Assembly (NCBI RefSeq): GCF_024972775.1
Contig: NZ_CP092282.1
Coordinates: 2,039,001 to 2,103,000 of the forward strand
DNA length: 64,000 nucleotides
From: Dehalobacter sp. DCM
Lineage (GTDB): Bacteria > Bacillota > Desulfitobacteriia > Desulfitobacteriales > Syntrophobotulaceae
Direction of reading: 5' to 3'
This document shows positions 8,784 to 16,713 of this stretch, piece by piece. Below the pieces are notes generated by a model. The model was given only the letters and a program-made list of their open reading frames with translations, was not told the DNA's origin and did no database searches. A program made the translations under genes and the position numbers. How positions within the stretch are numbered: the stretch's first letter is position 1; each line of letters starts with the position of its first letter.

Positions 8784-9320
8784 ATGATTGAGTGTGAATT
8801 AACGGAAGAACAGATTTCACAGGAAACGATTTTCGAAGGTAAGATCATCCGTGTCTACAAAGATTCGGTTCGGCTTCCCAACGGCAAATCATCTGTGCGT
8901 GAAATTGTCCGGCACCCAGGCGCTGTTGCCATCGTACCGCAGCTTGACGATAAGATACTGATGGTCAAGCAGTATCGGTATGCACTGGCTAAAGAGACCC
9001 TGGAAATACCCGCAGGCAAAATCGACCCAGGGGAGACGCCGGAGACGTGCGCCTTAAGAGAATTACGTGAAGAGACAGGTTATATTGGTGATATTACGTA
9101 TATAGGCGGTTTCCATACGTCACCGGGTTTTACGGATGAGATTATTCATATCTATCAGGCTGTTAATCTGGTGTGGTCTCCACTGGAAGCCGATGAGGAT
9201 GAATTTTTAAATGTCGTGCCGGTTTTGGTTCAAGAAGCCATGGATCTTGTCATTCATAATGGTTTGCATGACGCGAAGACCGCATTAGGAATTCTTCTTA
9301 CCTGTGGCGGCAACAAATGA
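8784..9320 (+). CDS. nudF: ADP-ribose pyrophosphatase, Nudix family
   Basis: A 178-residue hydrolase. The Nudix box GX5EX7REUXEEXGU is complete as GETPETCALRELREETG within about residues 92-110, together with the upstream PAGKID strand typical of ADP-ribose pyrophosphatases. It probably cleaves ADP-ribose to AMP and ribose 5-phosphate. The ATG follows CGGAGGT at 8771. Its stop overlaps the next start (ATGA). In Bacillus nudF also sits near spoIIM, supporting the name. Confidence 0.88.
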   Translation: MIECELTEEQISQETIFEGKIIRVYKDSVRLPNGKSSVREIVRHPGAVAIVPQLDDKILMVKQYRYALAKETLEIPAGKIDPGETPETCALRELREETGYIGDITYIGGFHTSPGFTDEIIHIYQAVNLVWSPLEADEDEFLNVVPVLVQEAMDLVIHNGLHDAKTALGILLTCGGNK

Positions 9321-10468
9321 ACTACGCCGATCTGCATATTCATATTGGCAGAAGCCTCGACGGCAAAGCAGTTAAGATTACGGCGTCGCCAAACCTGACA
9401 CTCCCAGAAGTCATACGGGTTTCCCGTGATATCAAGGGTTTGCATATGATCGGCATTGTTGATTCTCACACCAGAGGGGTTATTCGTGATTATAATGAGC
9501 TGATTGCGCAGGGTTTCCTGCATGCCATCTCGGGAGGCGGATATCAATCCGGAAACCTTGTGATAATCCCGGGGATAGAGGCTGAACTCCAGGTAGGCCA
9601 CGGTCACGCTCATTTTTTGGTGTATTTCCCAACAATCACTGTTTTGCAGGAATTTGCAGCGTGTTTTCTTTCCCGTGTCAGCAATTGGCAGTTAAGCTCA
9701 CAAAAGATTCACATGGATGTTTCCGAATGGCTGAAAACAGCTGAGGCATACGGTGGACTCTGGCTTCCCGCGCATGCCTTTACCCCGCATAAAGGATTAT
9801 ATGGCGCTTGCTGCTCCAGGATTCCGGATGTATTGTCCGTATTTCCTGCCGCGTTAGAGATGGGGCTCAGTGCGGACAGAAGGATGGCGCAAGGTATTTC
9901 CGAACTGGATGATGTGGTTTTGTTCAGTAATTCGGATGCGCATTCGCTTCCGAATATTGCCCGTGAATATAATGAAATGCATCTCAGCGATCTCTCATTT
10001 AATGGATTAGAGGCGATTATCAAGAAAAAAAGCGGTCAATTGTATAGAAACTTTGGGCTTCATCCTCGCATAGGCAAGTACCATCGGACGTTTTGCCTTG
10101 ATTGCTCCCAAGTGGTAAGTGGTGAAGCGCCAATGCTGATTTGCCCTGTTTGTCACTCGCATCATGTAGTTCCTGGCGTCCTGGACAGGCTTGCTCACAT
10201 AGCCGATCGAGAGATTACCACGTATCAGTCTGATCCTAACTATGTGTATCGTGTGCCATTAGCCTATTTGCCCGGTATTGGTTCCAAGACATATCAGCGG
10301 CTATTAAATAAGTTTGGCACGGAGTTAACGGTATACCATGAGGCCGAATTCGATGACCTTTCATCCGTAGTGGGAGACAAAACGGCACGAATAATTATGC
10401 AGGCAAAGGTTGGCACATTGAAATTTACCACAGGGGGCGGGGGATTTTTCGGTCGTGTCACGACATAG
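9317..10468 (+). CDS. EndoQ-like PHP-domain endonuclease
   Basis: A 383-residue protein. The PHP domain (about 1-240) has the metal-binding DLHIHIG at residues 4-10, the later HAHF and SDAH motifs, and PAHAFTPH. A zinc-binding module follows at about 258-280 (CLDC...CPVCHSHH), then a helix-hairpin-helix-like LPGIGSKTYQRLL near 315. This order is that of endonuclease Q and its bacterial relatives, which nick DNA 5' of deaminated bases such as uracil and hypoxanthine. Translational overlap with the Nudix gene suggests a shared nucleic acid or nucleotide sanitation role. Activity is inferred from family. Confidence 0.82.
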   Translation: MNYADLHIHIGRSLDGKAVKITASPNLTLPEVIRVSRDIKGLHMIGIVDSHTRGVIRDYNELIAQGFLHAISGGGYQSGNLVIIPGIEAELQVGHGHAHFLVYFPTITVLQEFAACFLSRVSNWQLSSQKIHMDVSEWLKTAEAYGGLWLPAHAFTPHKGLYGACCSRIPDVLSVFPAALEMGLSADRRMAQGISELDDVVLFSNSDAHSLPNIAREYNEMHLSDLSFNGLEAIIKKKSGQLYRNFGLHPRIGKYHRTFCLDCSQVVSGEAPMLICPVCHSHHVVPGVLDRLAHIADREITTYQSDPNYVYRVPLAYLPGIGSKTYQRLLNKFGTELTVYHEAEFDDLSSVVGDKTARIIMQAKVGTLKFTTGGGGFFGRVTT

Positions 10469-10524
10469 TTTTTTAATTTGCTGAATATGATTCCTTGAGG
10501 GACAAGTCTCGAGGAGGTTCAACA

Positions 10525-11124
10525 ATGAAAAAGCTTGTATTTGAACATATCCGTCGTTTCTGGGTTATTTATTTGACGCTCTGCTGCGTTTTTTTAGCCG
10601 GATGTGCTTTTGGTGCAGTCGGTATCAATTCTTTAGGAACGGACAAAGCTCAGGAACTCACCGATTTTTTGAATAAACTCCTTGGAGGTCAGCCGGATAT
10701 ACTGAATACCCTATTCCTGCAACAATTAGCTCGCGATAACTTTATTATTATGGCTGCCATATTGATCTTAGGGCTAACGGTGATTGGCGCGCCTCTGGTT
10801 TATTTGATTGTTTTTAGTCGGGGCTTTATTCTTGGGTTTACTATCGCCTTTATTCTCCATGCGAAGCAGTGGGCCGGATTAGGGCTTCTCCTTATAACGG
10901 TTGTATGCCCGTCTTTGATCGCGGTGCCCTGCTTACTCTTTGGGTCAGGAATGGCAACAGTTTTTTCTTTTCTATTGCTTCAAGGAAAACTCAAAGGTGA
11001 CTTTTTAAAGAGAGACTTCTTCCATTATTGTGCTGCAGGCTTTTTGGTATCCTTAGGTGCATTGGCCGCCGGTGTACTACAGGGGTATTTTTCAACGTTG
11101 GGGATCAGATTTTTAGGATACTAA
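10525..11124 (+). CDS. spoIIM: Stage II sporulation protein M
   Basis: A 199-residue membrane protein with five predicted transmembrane segments and the family segment LTVIGAPLVYLIVFSRGF followed by a glycine-rich run. SpoIIM joins SpoIID and SpoIIP in the peptidoglycan-remodelling machine that drives engulfment. The ATG at 10525 follows GAGGAGG; an in-frame start 30 bp earlier lacks such a site. It lies 56 bp after the EndoQ-like gene, probably in the same transcript, with any sigma-E promoter not recognised. Confidence 0.92.
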   Translation: MKKLVFEHIRRFWVIYLTLCCVFLAGCAFGAVGINSLGTDKAQELTDFLNKLLGGQPDILNTLFLQQLARDNFIIMAAILILGLTVIGAPLVYLIVFSRGFILGFTIAFILHAKQWAGLGLLLITVVCPSLIAVPCLLFGSGMATVFSFLLLQGKLKGDFLKRDFFHYCAAGFLVSLGALAAGVLQGYFSTLGIRFLGY

Positions 11125-11132
11125 ATTCTGTA

Positions 11133-11251
11133 GGGGACAGAGGGCGGACAGCGGGACGTAGACCGGAGACAGAGGGACGTAGACCTTTGTCTCCTTTTTG
11201 GACGCAAAAGGGGACAAAGGTCTACGTCCCTCTGTCTCCCCTCTGTCCCCC
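11133..11251. repeat. GC-rich palindromic intergenic repeat, copy 1
   Basis: Two 30-nt arms, 11165-11194 and 11210-11239, are complementary with one G-U-type mismatch around a 15-nt loop. The core is GGGACGTAGACCTTTGTC. Partial extra copies of GGGACGTAGACC lie at 11152-11164. Related palindromes are at 27492-27557 and 39299-39372. Confidence 0.85.
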
Positions 11252-11252
11252 G

Positions 11253-11280
11253 TTGCTATTTTTGTGGGATGTACTATAAT
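11253..11280 (+). promoter_or_regulatory. Sigma-A promoter for the DAHP synthase gene
   Basis: TTGCTA and TATAAT with 16-bp spacing, 40 bp before the start codon and directly after the palindromic repeat. Confidence 0.7.
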
Positions 11281-11320
11281 TTCTAATAGAAGTATGTGCA
11301 ATTCTGAAGGAGAATTCGAA

Positions 11321-12349
11321 ATGAATATGAAATTTATCAAAAAGGTGCCTACAGCGGAGGAAATCATTGCGCAAATACCGCTGCCGGACCACATTAAAAT
11401 AATCAAACAAAAAAGGGATCAGGAGATCAGGAAAATATTAGAGGGAGAAGACAACCGCTTTATCCTGATCATCGGTCCCTGTTCCGCCGACAATGAGGAT
11501 TCTGTATGCGAATATATTGGCAGATTAGCGCAAGTTCAAGAAAAAGTAAAAGACACGATTCTGATCATTCCGCGGATCTATACGAATAAACCACGAACAA
11601 CCGGTGAAGGGTATAAAGGCATGATCCATCAACCGGACCCAAGTAAAGAACCCGACCTCTGCGAAGGTATCAAAGCGATCCGCAGCCTGCATATCCGGGC
11701 ATTGACAGAATTTTATATGCCGGCTGCCGATGAAATGCTCTACCCGGAGAATTACATGTATTTACTGGATGTTCTGGGCTATATTGCGGTTGGTGCACGT
11801 TCGGTGGAAAATCAACAGCATCGTTTGACCGTCAGTGGCGTCTCAACGCCGGTGGGAATGAAAAATCCAACCAGCGGTGATTTGACCGTCATGCTGAATT
11901 CAATCTATGCAGCACAGCAGAGCCACAATTTCATCTATAACGGTTGGGAAATCGAAACAACGGGGAATCCCTTAGCCCATGCGATTTTGCGCGGGGCGGT
12001 GGATGCCTCAGGGCGTAATATACCGAATTACCATTATGAAGACTTGATAAATATCGCGTATGAATACGAAAAACAGCCGATGGTTAACCCGGCTATTATA
12101 GTCGATACAAATCATGCCAACTCGATGAAACGCTATGCGGAGCAGCCACGCATCGCCCGGGAAGTATTAATTAGCCGAACCTATGATTCTCTTCTGAATA
12201 AAATGATCAAGGGATTGATGATCGAAAGTTATCTTTTCGAAGGGCGCCAAGATATTGGTGAAAATATTTATGGCAAATCGATCACCGATGCTTGCCTGGG
12301 ATGGGAAGATACAGAAAGACTGATCTATCGCATCGCAGAAAAGGTATAA
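11321..12349 (+). CDS. aroF: 3-deoxy-7-phosphoheptulonate (DAHP) synthase, class I alpha
   Basis: A 342-residue enzyme condensing phosphoenolpyruvate and erythrose 4-phosphate, the first step of aromatic amino acid synthesis. Recognisable are IIGPCSADNEDSV, PRIYTNKPRTTGEGYKG (the KPRTT substrate loop), GARSVENQQHR, and the C-terminal DTNHANSMKR with SYLFEGRQ. The pattern is that of E. coli AroF/G/H rather than the shorter beta type. The ATG at 11321 follows AAGGAG by 8 nt; longer upstream frames run into the palindromic repeat and are rejected. Which aromatic amino acid feeds back on it cannot be told. Confidence 0.93.
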   Translation: MNMKFIKKVPTAEEIIAQIPLPDHIKIIKQKRDQEIRKILEGEDNRFILIIGPCSADNEDSVCEYIGRLAQVQEKVKDTILIIPRIYTNKPRTTGEGYKGMIHQPDPSKEPDLCEGIKAIRSLHIRALTEFYMPAADEMLYPENYMYLLDVLGYIAVGARSVENQQHRLTVSGVSTPVGMKNPTSGDLTVMLNSIYAAQQSHNFIYNGWEIETTGNPLAHAILRGAVDASGRNIPNYHYEDLINIAYEYEKQPMVNPAIIVDTNHANSMKRYAEQPRIAREVLISRTYDSLLNKMIKGLMIESYLFEGRQDIGENIYGKSITDACLGWEDTERLIYRIAEKV

Positions 12350-12371
12350 TTCGGAGTCTAAGGAGAAAAAA

Positions 12372-13019
12372 GTGCTATTAGAAGAACAAAGAAGACAAGT
12401 TATTGAAACTGCACGCGAGGCACTGCAAACGGGTCTGATCATGCTGACCACAGGAAATTTCAGTCTGCGCGATCCGGAAACCGGCTATATGTGTATCACC
12501 CCCAGCGGAATGGATTATCAGCAAGTTACCCCGGCAGATATCGTGGTCATGGATACAAAGGGTACAATCATCGATGGTGACAGAAAGCCATCGATTGAAG
12601 GTTCCCTACATCGATTTGCCTATGAGAAGAGGCCCGATATTTTTGGCGTATGTCATTCCCATTCCCCTTATGCAACGGCATGGGCAAGTGTCGAAGAACC
12701 ATTTCCGCTTATCGTAGCGGAGCTTGCAGGCATGCTTGGCAGCAATCTTATGACTGCGCCATTTTTCCCCATGGGATCTATGGAGCTGGCTGAAGTTACG
12801 ATTCGTGTTTTAGGCAATCAAAACGCCGTCCTGATGAGTAATCATGGACAGCTGACAGTGGGACCTTCTTTACCAAAAGCCTTAGCTCACGCCCGGTTAA
12901 TTGAGGAGGCCGCTAAAATTGCCTGTTTTGCTAAGTCAATAGGAACACCCCGAATCATATCTGAAGAAAAGGCTGAATCGCTGAAGAAATGGCTGGCAAC
13001 TCACTATGGGCAACAATAA
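12372..13019 (+). CDS. Class II aldolase / adducin family protein
   Basis: A 215-residue zinc-dependent enzyme resembling L-fuculose-phosphate aldolase. Metal ligands are in CHSHSPYATAWA (about residues 94-105) and SNHGQLTVG (about 156-164); the phosphate-binding TGNFSLRD and TPSGMDY segments are near the N-terminus. It starts with GTG at 12372, 7 nt after AGGAG and 22 bp after aroF. Possible roles are cleavage of fuculose, rhamnulose or ribulose phosphates, or methylthioribulose-phosphate type chemistry. No sugar operon is adjacent, so the substrate is open. Confidence 0.8.
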   Translation: MLLEEQRRQVIETAREALQTGLIMLTTGNFSLRDPETGYMCITPSGMDYQQVTPADIVVMDTKGTIIDGDRKPSIEGSLHRFAYEKRPDIFGVCHSHSPYATAWASVEEPFPLIVAELAGMLGSNLMTAPFFPMGSMELAEVTIRVLGNQNAVLMSNHGQLTVGPSLPKALAHARLIEEAAKIACFAKSIGTPRIISEEKAESLKKWLATHYGQQ

Positions 13020-13047
13020 TACTCAAATACGTGACCAGGAGGAAATC

Positions 13048-13878
13048 ATGTCACACAATAAGGTCAAAAAAGAGACGGGGATATTCGATTATAAAGAGAT
13101 CTTAGACGATGTTAAAACGTGGGTCCGGGAAGTAGGCCGGATCCAAAGAGATAACCTTCGCAAAGAGAATCTTCTGGTAGAGACGAAGTCCACTGAAGTG
13201 GATTTAGTTACGGAAATTGATAAGCTGTCAGAAAAATATTTTTTAGACGCCATCATGGAAAAATATCCGGATCATAGTATCCTCTCGGAAGAAGCCGGTG
13301 TATACGGTGAGGAAACTTCCGACTATCTCTGGGTCATCGATCCATTGGATGGCACGACGAACTATGCTCAAGGCTTACCGATATTCGCAATATCGGTTGC
13401 ATTACAGTACAAGAAGGAAACCGTCTTAGGTGTCGTTTATTTGCCGATGCTTGAATTGATGTTCGAGGCGGTACGCGGAGAAAATGCTTATCTTAATGGA
13501 AAACAGATAACCGTCAGCAGGAAAACCGAGTTGAAGCAGTGTCTTCTTTCGACGGGATTTCCGTATGACCAAGCGGTTCATCAGGATAACAATACTAATT
13601 ATGTCACGTATTTTGTTCCAAAATCCAGAGGCATACGCCGGATCGGATCAGCAGCATATGATTTGGGCAATGTCGCTGCGGGAATCATGGACGGTTATTG
13701 GGAATTGAATCTCAGTCCATGGGATGTCGCTGCGGGAATGTTGATCGTGGAAGAAGCGGGCGGAAGGATTATTCAGCTAGAGCAGAAGAGAGGAATATCC
13801 ATCATTGCCGCTAATGAGCATATTGCCCAGCAAATCTGGAAAGGCATAACCACAGTGGATCAAATGAAAGAAGAATAA
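13048..13878 (+). CDS. suhB: Inositol monophosphatase family protein
   Basis: A 276-residue magnesium-dependent phosphatase. The metal-site motif DPLDGTTNYAQG, an upstream EEAG (LSEEAG) and the C-terminal WDVAAGMLIVEEAGG are all intact. Substrates of this family include inositol 1-phosphate, fructose 1,6-bisphosphate and histidinol phosphate. ATG at 13048 follows AGGAGG; a longer frame overlapping the aldolase stop is less likely. It lies 28 bp after the aldolase and probably shares its transcript. The symbol denotes the family, not a proven SuhB role. Confidence 0.85.
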   Translation: MSHNKVKKETGIFDYKEILDDVKTWVREVGRIQRDNLRKENLLVETKSTEVDLVTEIDKLSEKYFLDAIMEKYPDHSILSEEAGVYGEETSDYLWVIDPLDGTTNYAQGLPIFAISVALQYKKETVLGVVYLPMLELMFEAVRGENAYLNGKQITVSRKTELKQCLLSTGFPYDQAVHQDNNTNYVTYFVPKSRGIRRIGSAAYDLGNVAAGIMDGYWELNLSPWDVAAGMLIVEEAGGRIIQLEQKRGISIIAANEHIAQQIWKGITTVDQMKEE

Positions 13879-13911
13879 AGTAATAGAATACTTGATTAAT
13901 CGCATAAAAGA

Positions 13912-13952
13912 GGCCGCTGGCAAAGAACATATATCGTTCGTTGACAGCGGCC
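13912..13952. terminator. Bidirectional terminator-like hairpin
   Basis: GGCCGCTG (13912-13919) pairs with CAGCGGCC (13945-13952), with partial pairing inside. It lies between the convergent phosphatase and selenoprotein genes. On the minus strand it is followed by TCTTTTAT, so it suits the selenoprotein gene better. Confidence 0.6.
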
Positions 13953-13966
13953 ATCGCTTTGGATTT

Positions 13967-14257
13967 TTACTCGACTCCAGTAACCGAAAAAGTTGGTTTT
14001 AAAAAAGGCAGCTTCATTTGGAGTTGTATTTGTATTGTATCGGCATTGATGTGCACGGTTTTATCAATATAGATTTGAATGCCTTGATACGCGTACTTAT
14101 CTGAATAGTTCTCGTTGATTGCGTTTTCCTCAAATACCCCTGACCAGAGGCGTCTGACGGTTCCCCTTCAGCTGGAGCACATCAATGCCTTAATAGCAAA
14201 GACACCGCCATTTTCCTTAATTGCTGCCAACGTTTTATCATCCATTGCGAATTGCAT
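13967..14257 (-). CDS. Probable selenoprotein with in-frame TGA (HesB-like / CC-Se motif type)
   Basis: Reading from ATG 14257 gives 29 codons, a TGA at 14168-14170, and then 66 more sense codons to TAA at 13967. With TGA read as selenocysteine the product is 96 residues with C27-S-S-U30. The part after TGA looks like real protein and matches the shape of the small selenoprotein family related to HesB/IscA: a VRR segment, ENY, GIQIYIDKTVHINADT, and a C-terminal SVTGVE. A GGAGGTGG ribosome binding site lies 7 nt before ATG, and a SECIS-like hairpin follows the TGA. It has its own promoter and operator. A conventional gene caller would report only a 29-residue stub or nothing. Function unknown; a thiol/selenol redox or Fe-S/metal-handling role is the family expectation. 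The alternative is a nonsense-mutated cysteine form. Confidence 0.78.
14137..14170 (-). promoter_or_regulatory. UGA selenocysteine codon and SECIS-like hairpin
   Basis: The UGA is at 14168-14170 (minus strand). Seventeen nt later comes a 5-bp stem CCUCU/AGGGG closing a GGUC loop (14137-14150). The four-nucleotide GGUC loop on a short stem is the element SelB recognises in E. coli fdhF, and the distance from UGA lies in the bacterial range. Confidence 0.7.
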
Positions 14258-14273
14258 CTTCTCCACCTCCGTA

Positions 14274-14290
14274 ATACCCCTAAGGGGTAT
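14274..14290. promoter_or_regulatory. CsoR/CstR-type operator
   Basis: A perfect inverted repeat, ATACCCCT-A-AGGGGTAT, lies just downstream of the minus-strand -10 box and before the ribosome binding site of the selenoprotein gene. The TACCCC/GGGGTA form is that bound by CsoR-family repressors (copper sensor CsoR, persulfide sensor CstR). No regulator gene of that family is in the window. Confidence 0.5.
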
Positions 14291-14302
14291 ATTTATAATT
14301 CT

Positions 14303-14331
14303 ATTATATGGTATCGGAGGGTAATACGCAA
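14303..14331 (-). promoter_or_regulatory. Sigma-A promoter of the selenoprotein gene
   Basis: On the minus strand TTGCGT (14326-14331) and TATAAT (14303-14308) are 17 bp apart. The operator starts 12 bp downstream, covering the likely transcription start. Confidence 0.65.
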
Positions 14332-14423
14332 GGTGTTTAATTATTTTTCTTTTGTAACTTTTCGAAAACTCAGAGATTATGATGGTATGTGTATTTACAA
14401 CAGAAACACAGAAGTGCTTCGGA

Positions 14424-15953
14424 CTATTCCAATATTTTGTGCTCAATATTATCCAAAGCCGGACTATCAACGATTTCGCCTGAATACGTGAACCGTGAGC
14501 CATGGCAGGGGCAGTCCCAGGATTTTTCCGCCGAATTCCATTGCAGCTCACATCCCATATGGGTGCAGGTGGTATCGATCAGATGAAGCTTTCCATTTTG
14601 TTCCCGATACGCTCCGGTCCTCTGGCCTTCATATTCGATTATTTTTCCTTCGCCGCAGGGGATCTCATTTTTGTCCGGAACAGGAGAAAGTTTTCCGGAA
14701 ATGAGGTGTTTAGCAACGTTCAAATTCTCTTTAACAAAGCTTTTTGCAGAAGCGATGGGCGTAAAGCGTGAAGGCCGATAGATATCTTGCCAGGGACTAT
14801 ATCCGTTCAGGATCATGTCCCTGAAGATTAAAGCGGCAGCCGTGCTGGTTGACATTCCCCATTTTCCGAAACCCGTTGCCACATAAATCTCCTGGGTGTC
14901 TGAAGTCAATTGCCCGATATAGGGTACTCCATCTGCAGTCGAATAATCCTGAGTTGACCAGCGGTAGGGGATATCAATGACGGTGAAGAGTTGTTCGGCA
15001 AAATCCTTTAGCTTTCGATAGTGATTGCTTGTATCCTCACCTTGACCTGTCTTATGATGTTCCCCAGAAACAATCACCAATTGCTCATCCTTCGTCATGT
15101 GTGAACGCAGAGAACGTGCGGGATCTTCCGCAGTGATGTACATGCCTCCGGGGTATTTTCCTTTAATCCTTACACCCAAGGCATATGATCGCTCCGGATA
15201 GAGTCGGCTGAAATACATGCCATGCGCTTCATAACAGGGGTAATGGGTTGCAATAATAACTATTTTAGCAGTAATTGTCTTACCGTTCTTGGTAATGACA
15301 CGATGTGGTTTGCCTTCGTCGACCCGAGTAACGCGTGTTTGCTCAAAGATATAACTGCCGTTGCCGGGGATTTTTTCAGCCAGTGCCAGTAGATATTTAC
15401 GCGGATGAATTTGGGCTTGACCATCAAAGCGAACCGCTCCCTTTATTCCAAGAGGCAAGGGGATTTCCGGGACAAAGTAAGCCTGAATCCCAAGTAAGGA
15501 AGCGGTATTGACTTCATTCATGATTTCAGGCACGTAATCATCCCTATGGGTAAAACAGTATGCGCTCTGCCAGCTAAAATCGCAGTCAATCTTTAAAGAG
15601 TTGACCAGGTCTGAAACAGTTTTGATAGCTGTTTGATTCGCATCGGCATAGTGTTGGGCTTTGTCCTTTCCAAACTTTTGAAAGATACGGTTATAGACTA
15701 ATGTGTGCTGGGATGTAACTTTTGCTGTGGTATTGCCCGTAGTGCCCTGCAAAATACAATCCGCTTCAACGACGCTGACGGTAAAGCCTTCTTGTTTCAA
15801 AAGATAGGCAGTCGTTAATCCGACAATACCGCCGCCAATAATTGCGATATCGGTTTCAATATCCTCGTTTAAAACAGAATGTTGGGGTTGCGGAGTTGAG
15901 GCTATCCAATAAGACTGAGGAGGTTGGCTAAAATCGGCTGTTTTTTTATTCAT
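14424..15953 (-). CDS. FAD-dependent oxidoreductase with C-terminal Rieske [2Fe-2S] domain
   Basis: A 509-residue protein. The DAO-type FAD domain (about 25-400) begins with the dinucleotide motif GGGIVGLTTAYLL. The C-terminal Rieske domain (about 420-509) has CTHMGCEL and CPCHGSRF, giving the Cys-X-His and Cys-X2-His cluster ligands. This fusion is widespread in Firmicutes and Actinobacteria (B. subtilis YhfW type). The substrate is not known; amine or amino acid oxidation is the family expectation. ATG 15953 follows AGGAGG; the longer frame to 15986 has no such site. It is transcribed toward the selenoprotein gene but ends 93 bp before that gene's promoter. Confidence 0.9.
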   Translation of the reverse strand: MNKKTADFSQPPQSYWIASTPQPQHSVLNEDIETDIAIIGGGIVGLTTAYLLKQEGFTVSVVEADCILQGTTGNTTAKVTSQHTLVYNRIFQKFGKDKAQHYADANQTAIKTVSDLVNSLKIDCDFSWQSAYCFTHRDDYVPEIMNEVNTASLLGIQAYFVPEIPLPLGIKGAVRFDGQAQIHPRKYLLALAEKIPGNGSYIFEQTRVTRVDEGKPHRVITKNGKTITAKIVIIATHYPCYEAHGMYFSRLYPERSYALGVRIKGKYPGGMYITAEDPARSLRSHMTKDEQLVIVSGEHHKTGQGEDTSNHYRKLKDFAEQLFTVIDIPYRWSTQDYSTADGVPYIGQLTSDTQEIYVATGFGKWGMSTSTAAALIFRDMILNGYSPWQDIYRPSRFTPIASAKSFVKENLNVAKHLISGKLSPVPDKNEIPCGEGKIIEYEGQRTGAYREQNGKLHLIDTTCTHMGCELQWNSAEKSWDCPCHGSRFTYSGEIVDSPALDNIEHKILE

Positions 15954-16142
15954 TGACTTTTCCTCCTGAATTGCATACGATACCATAAAAGAACTGAAAC
16001 TTTCTAACTGGTTTTAGCATCTGCAGACAAAATAAAAATATCCAAATTATACGGTTTAATGGTAATATAATAGAAAGAAAAGCGATATTGGCTGTAGTTG
16101 ACTCTGCATGATCACTATTATTACGGGAAAGAAGGGTTGAGT

Positions 16143-16424
16143 ATGAGTTCATTTAAGAAGCCCGAAGATAATATTGACCGGACGAAATGGATATTGATTA
16201 CGGAAGCAAATGAGGTCGAAGCGGATATTATTCAATCCATTTTTGAATCTGAAGGAATTCCTTCCCTAAAAAAATATAGCGATGCCGGAGGAGAGTATCT
16301 AAAAGTTTATTTAGGCAAGACAAATTTCGGTATTGATATCTATGTTCCTGAAGAACTCAAGGATAAAGCTGAAGCCATCCTGACTATTGACCGTGATCAG
16401 GAATACTTATGGCCGACAGACTAA
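16143..16424 (+). CDS. DUF2007-type small protein
   Basis: A 93-residue protein. The core WILITEANEVEADIIQSIF, then EGIPSL and IDIYVPEE, fits the DUF2007 (putative signal transducing) fold, a ferredoxin-like small domain. The ATG at 16143 follows AAGAAGGG; an in-frame upstream start is unsupported. It lies 34 bp before the tautomerase gene and probably shares a transcript with it. Biochemical role unknown. Confidence 0.7.
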   Translation: MSSFKKPEDNIDRTKWILITEANEVEADIIQSIFESEGIPSLKKYSDAGGEYLKVYLGKTNFGIDIYVPEELKDKAEAILTIDRDQEYLWPTD

Positions 16425-16458
16425 TTTTTTTCAATATACAAAATAGGGGGAAAGCACT

Positions 16459-16680
16459 ATGCCTCATATTATCGTCAAGTTATGGCCAGGCCGCAGTGAA
16501 AAAGATAAAGCGGCATTAGCCGAGAAAATGGCTGAATCAATGACGGAAATTATGGGTATTCCGGACAAGAATATATCTGTTTCATTCGAGGAAGTCGATA
16601 AAGAAAACTGGGACAAAGAAGTATATCAGCCGGATATCCTGGATAAAAAGCATCTTTTATATAAGAAGCCAGGGTATTGA
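16459..16680 (+). CDS. 4-oxalocrotonate tautomerase family protein
   Basis: A 73-residue protein, slightly longer than classical 62-residue members. After removal of Met the N-terminal Pro (PHIIVKLWPGR) would be the catalytic base. The MTEIMGIPDKNISVSFEEV region is the conserved core. Family members isomerise 2-hydroxymuconate-type enols; in genomes without a meta-cleavage pathway the substrate is usually unknown. A strong AGGGGGAAA site precedes the ATG. Confidence 0.85.
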   Translation: MPHIIVKLWPGRSEKDKAALAEKMAESMTEIMGIPDKNISVSFEEVDKENWDKEVYQPDILDKKHLLYKKPGY

Positions 16681-16713
16681 AATTATTTTCTTTCGGGGGA
16701 GTCGGTGTTCAGG

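Noticed and set aside
11198-11320. N-terminal extension of DAHP synthase, and small frames on both strands here
   Set aside because: They consist of the palindromic repeat; the real start at 11321 has AAGGAG upstream.
14168-14551. A 127-codon minus-strand frame ending at the TGA of the selenoprotein gene
   Set aside because: Its upstream part overlaps the Rieske/FAD gene end and the promoter. Only the last 29 codons, from ATG 14257, belong to a gene, and that gene continues through the TGA.
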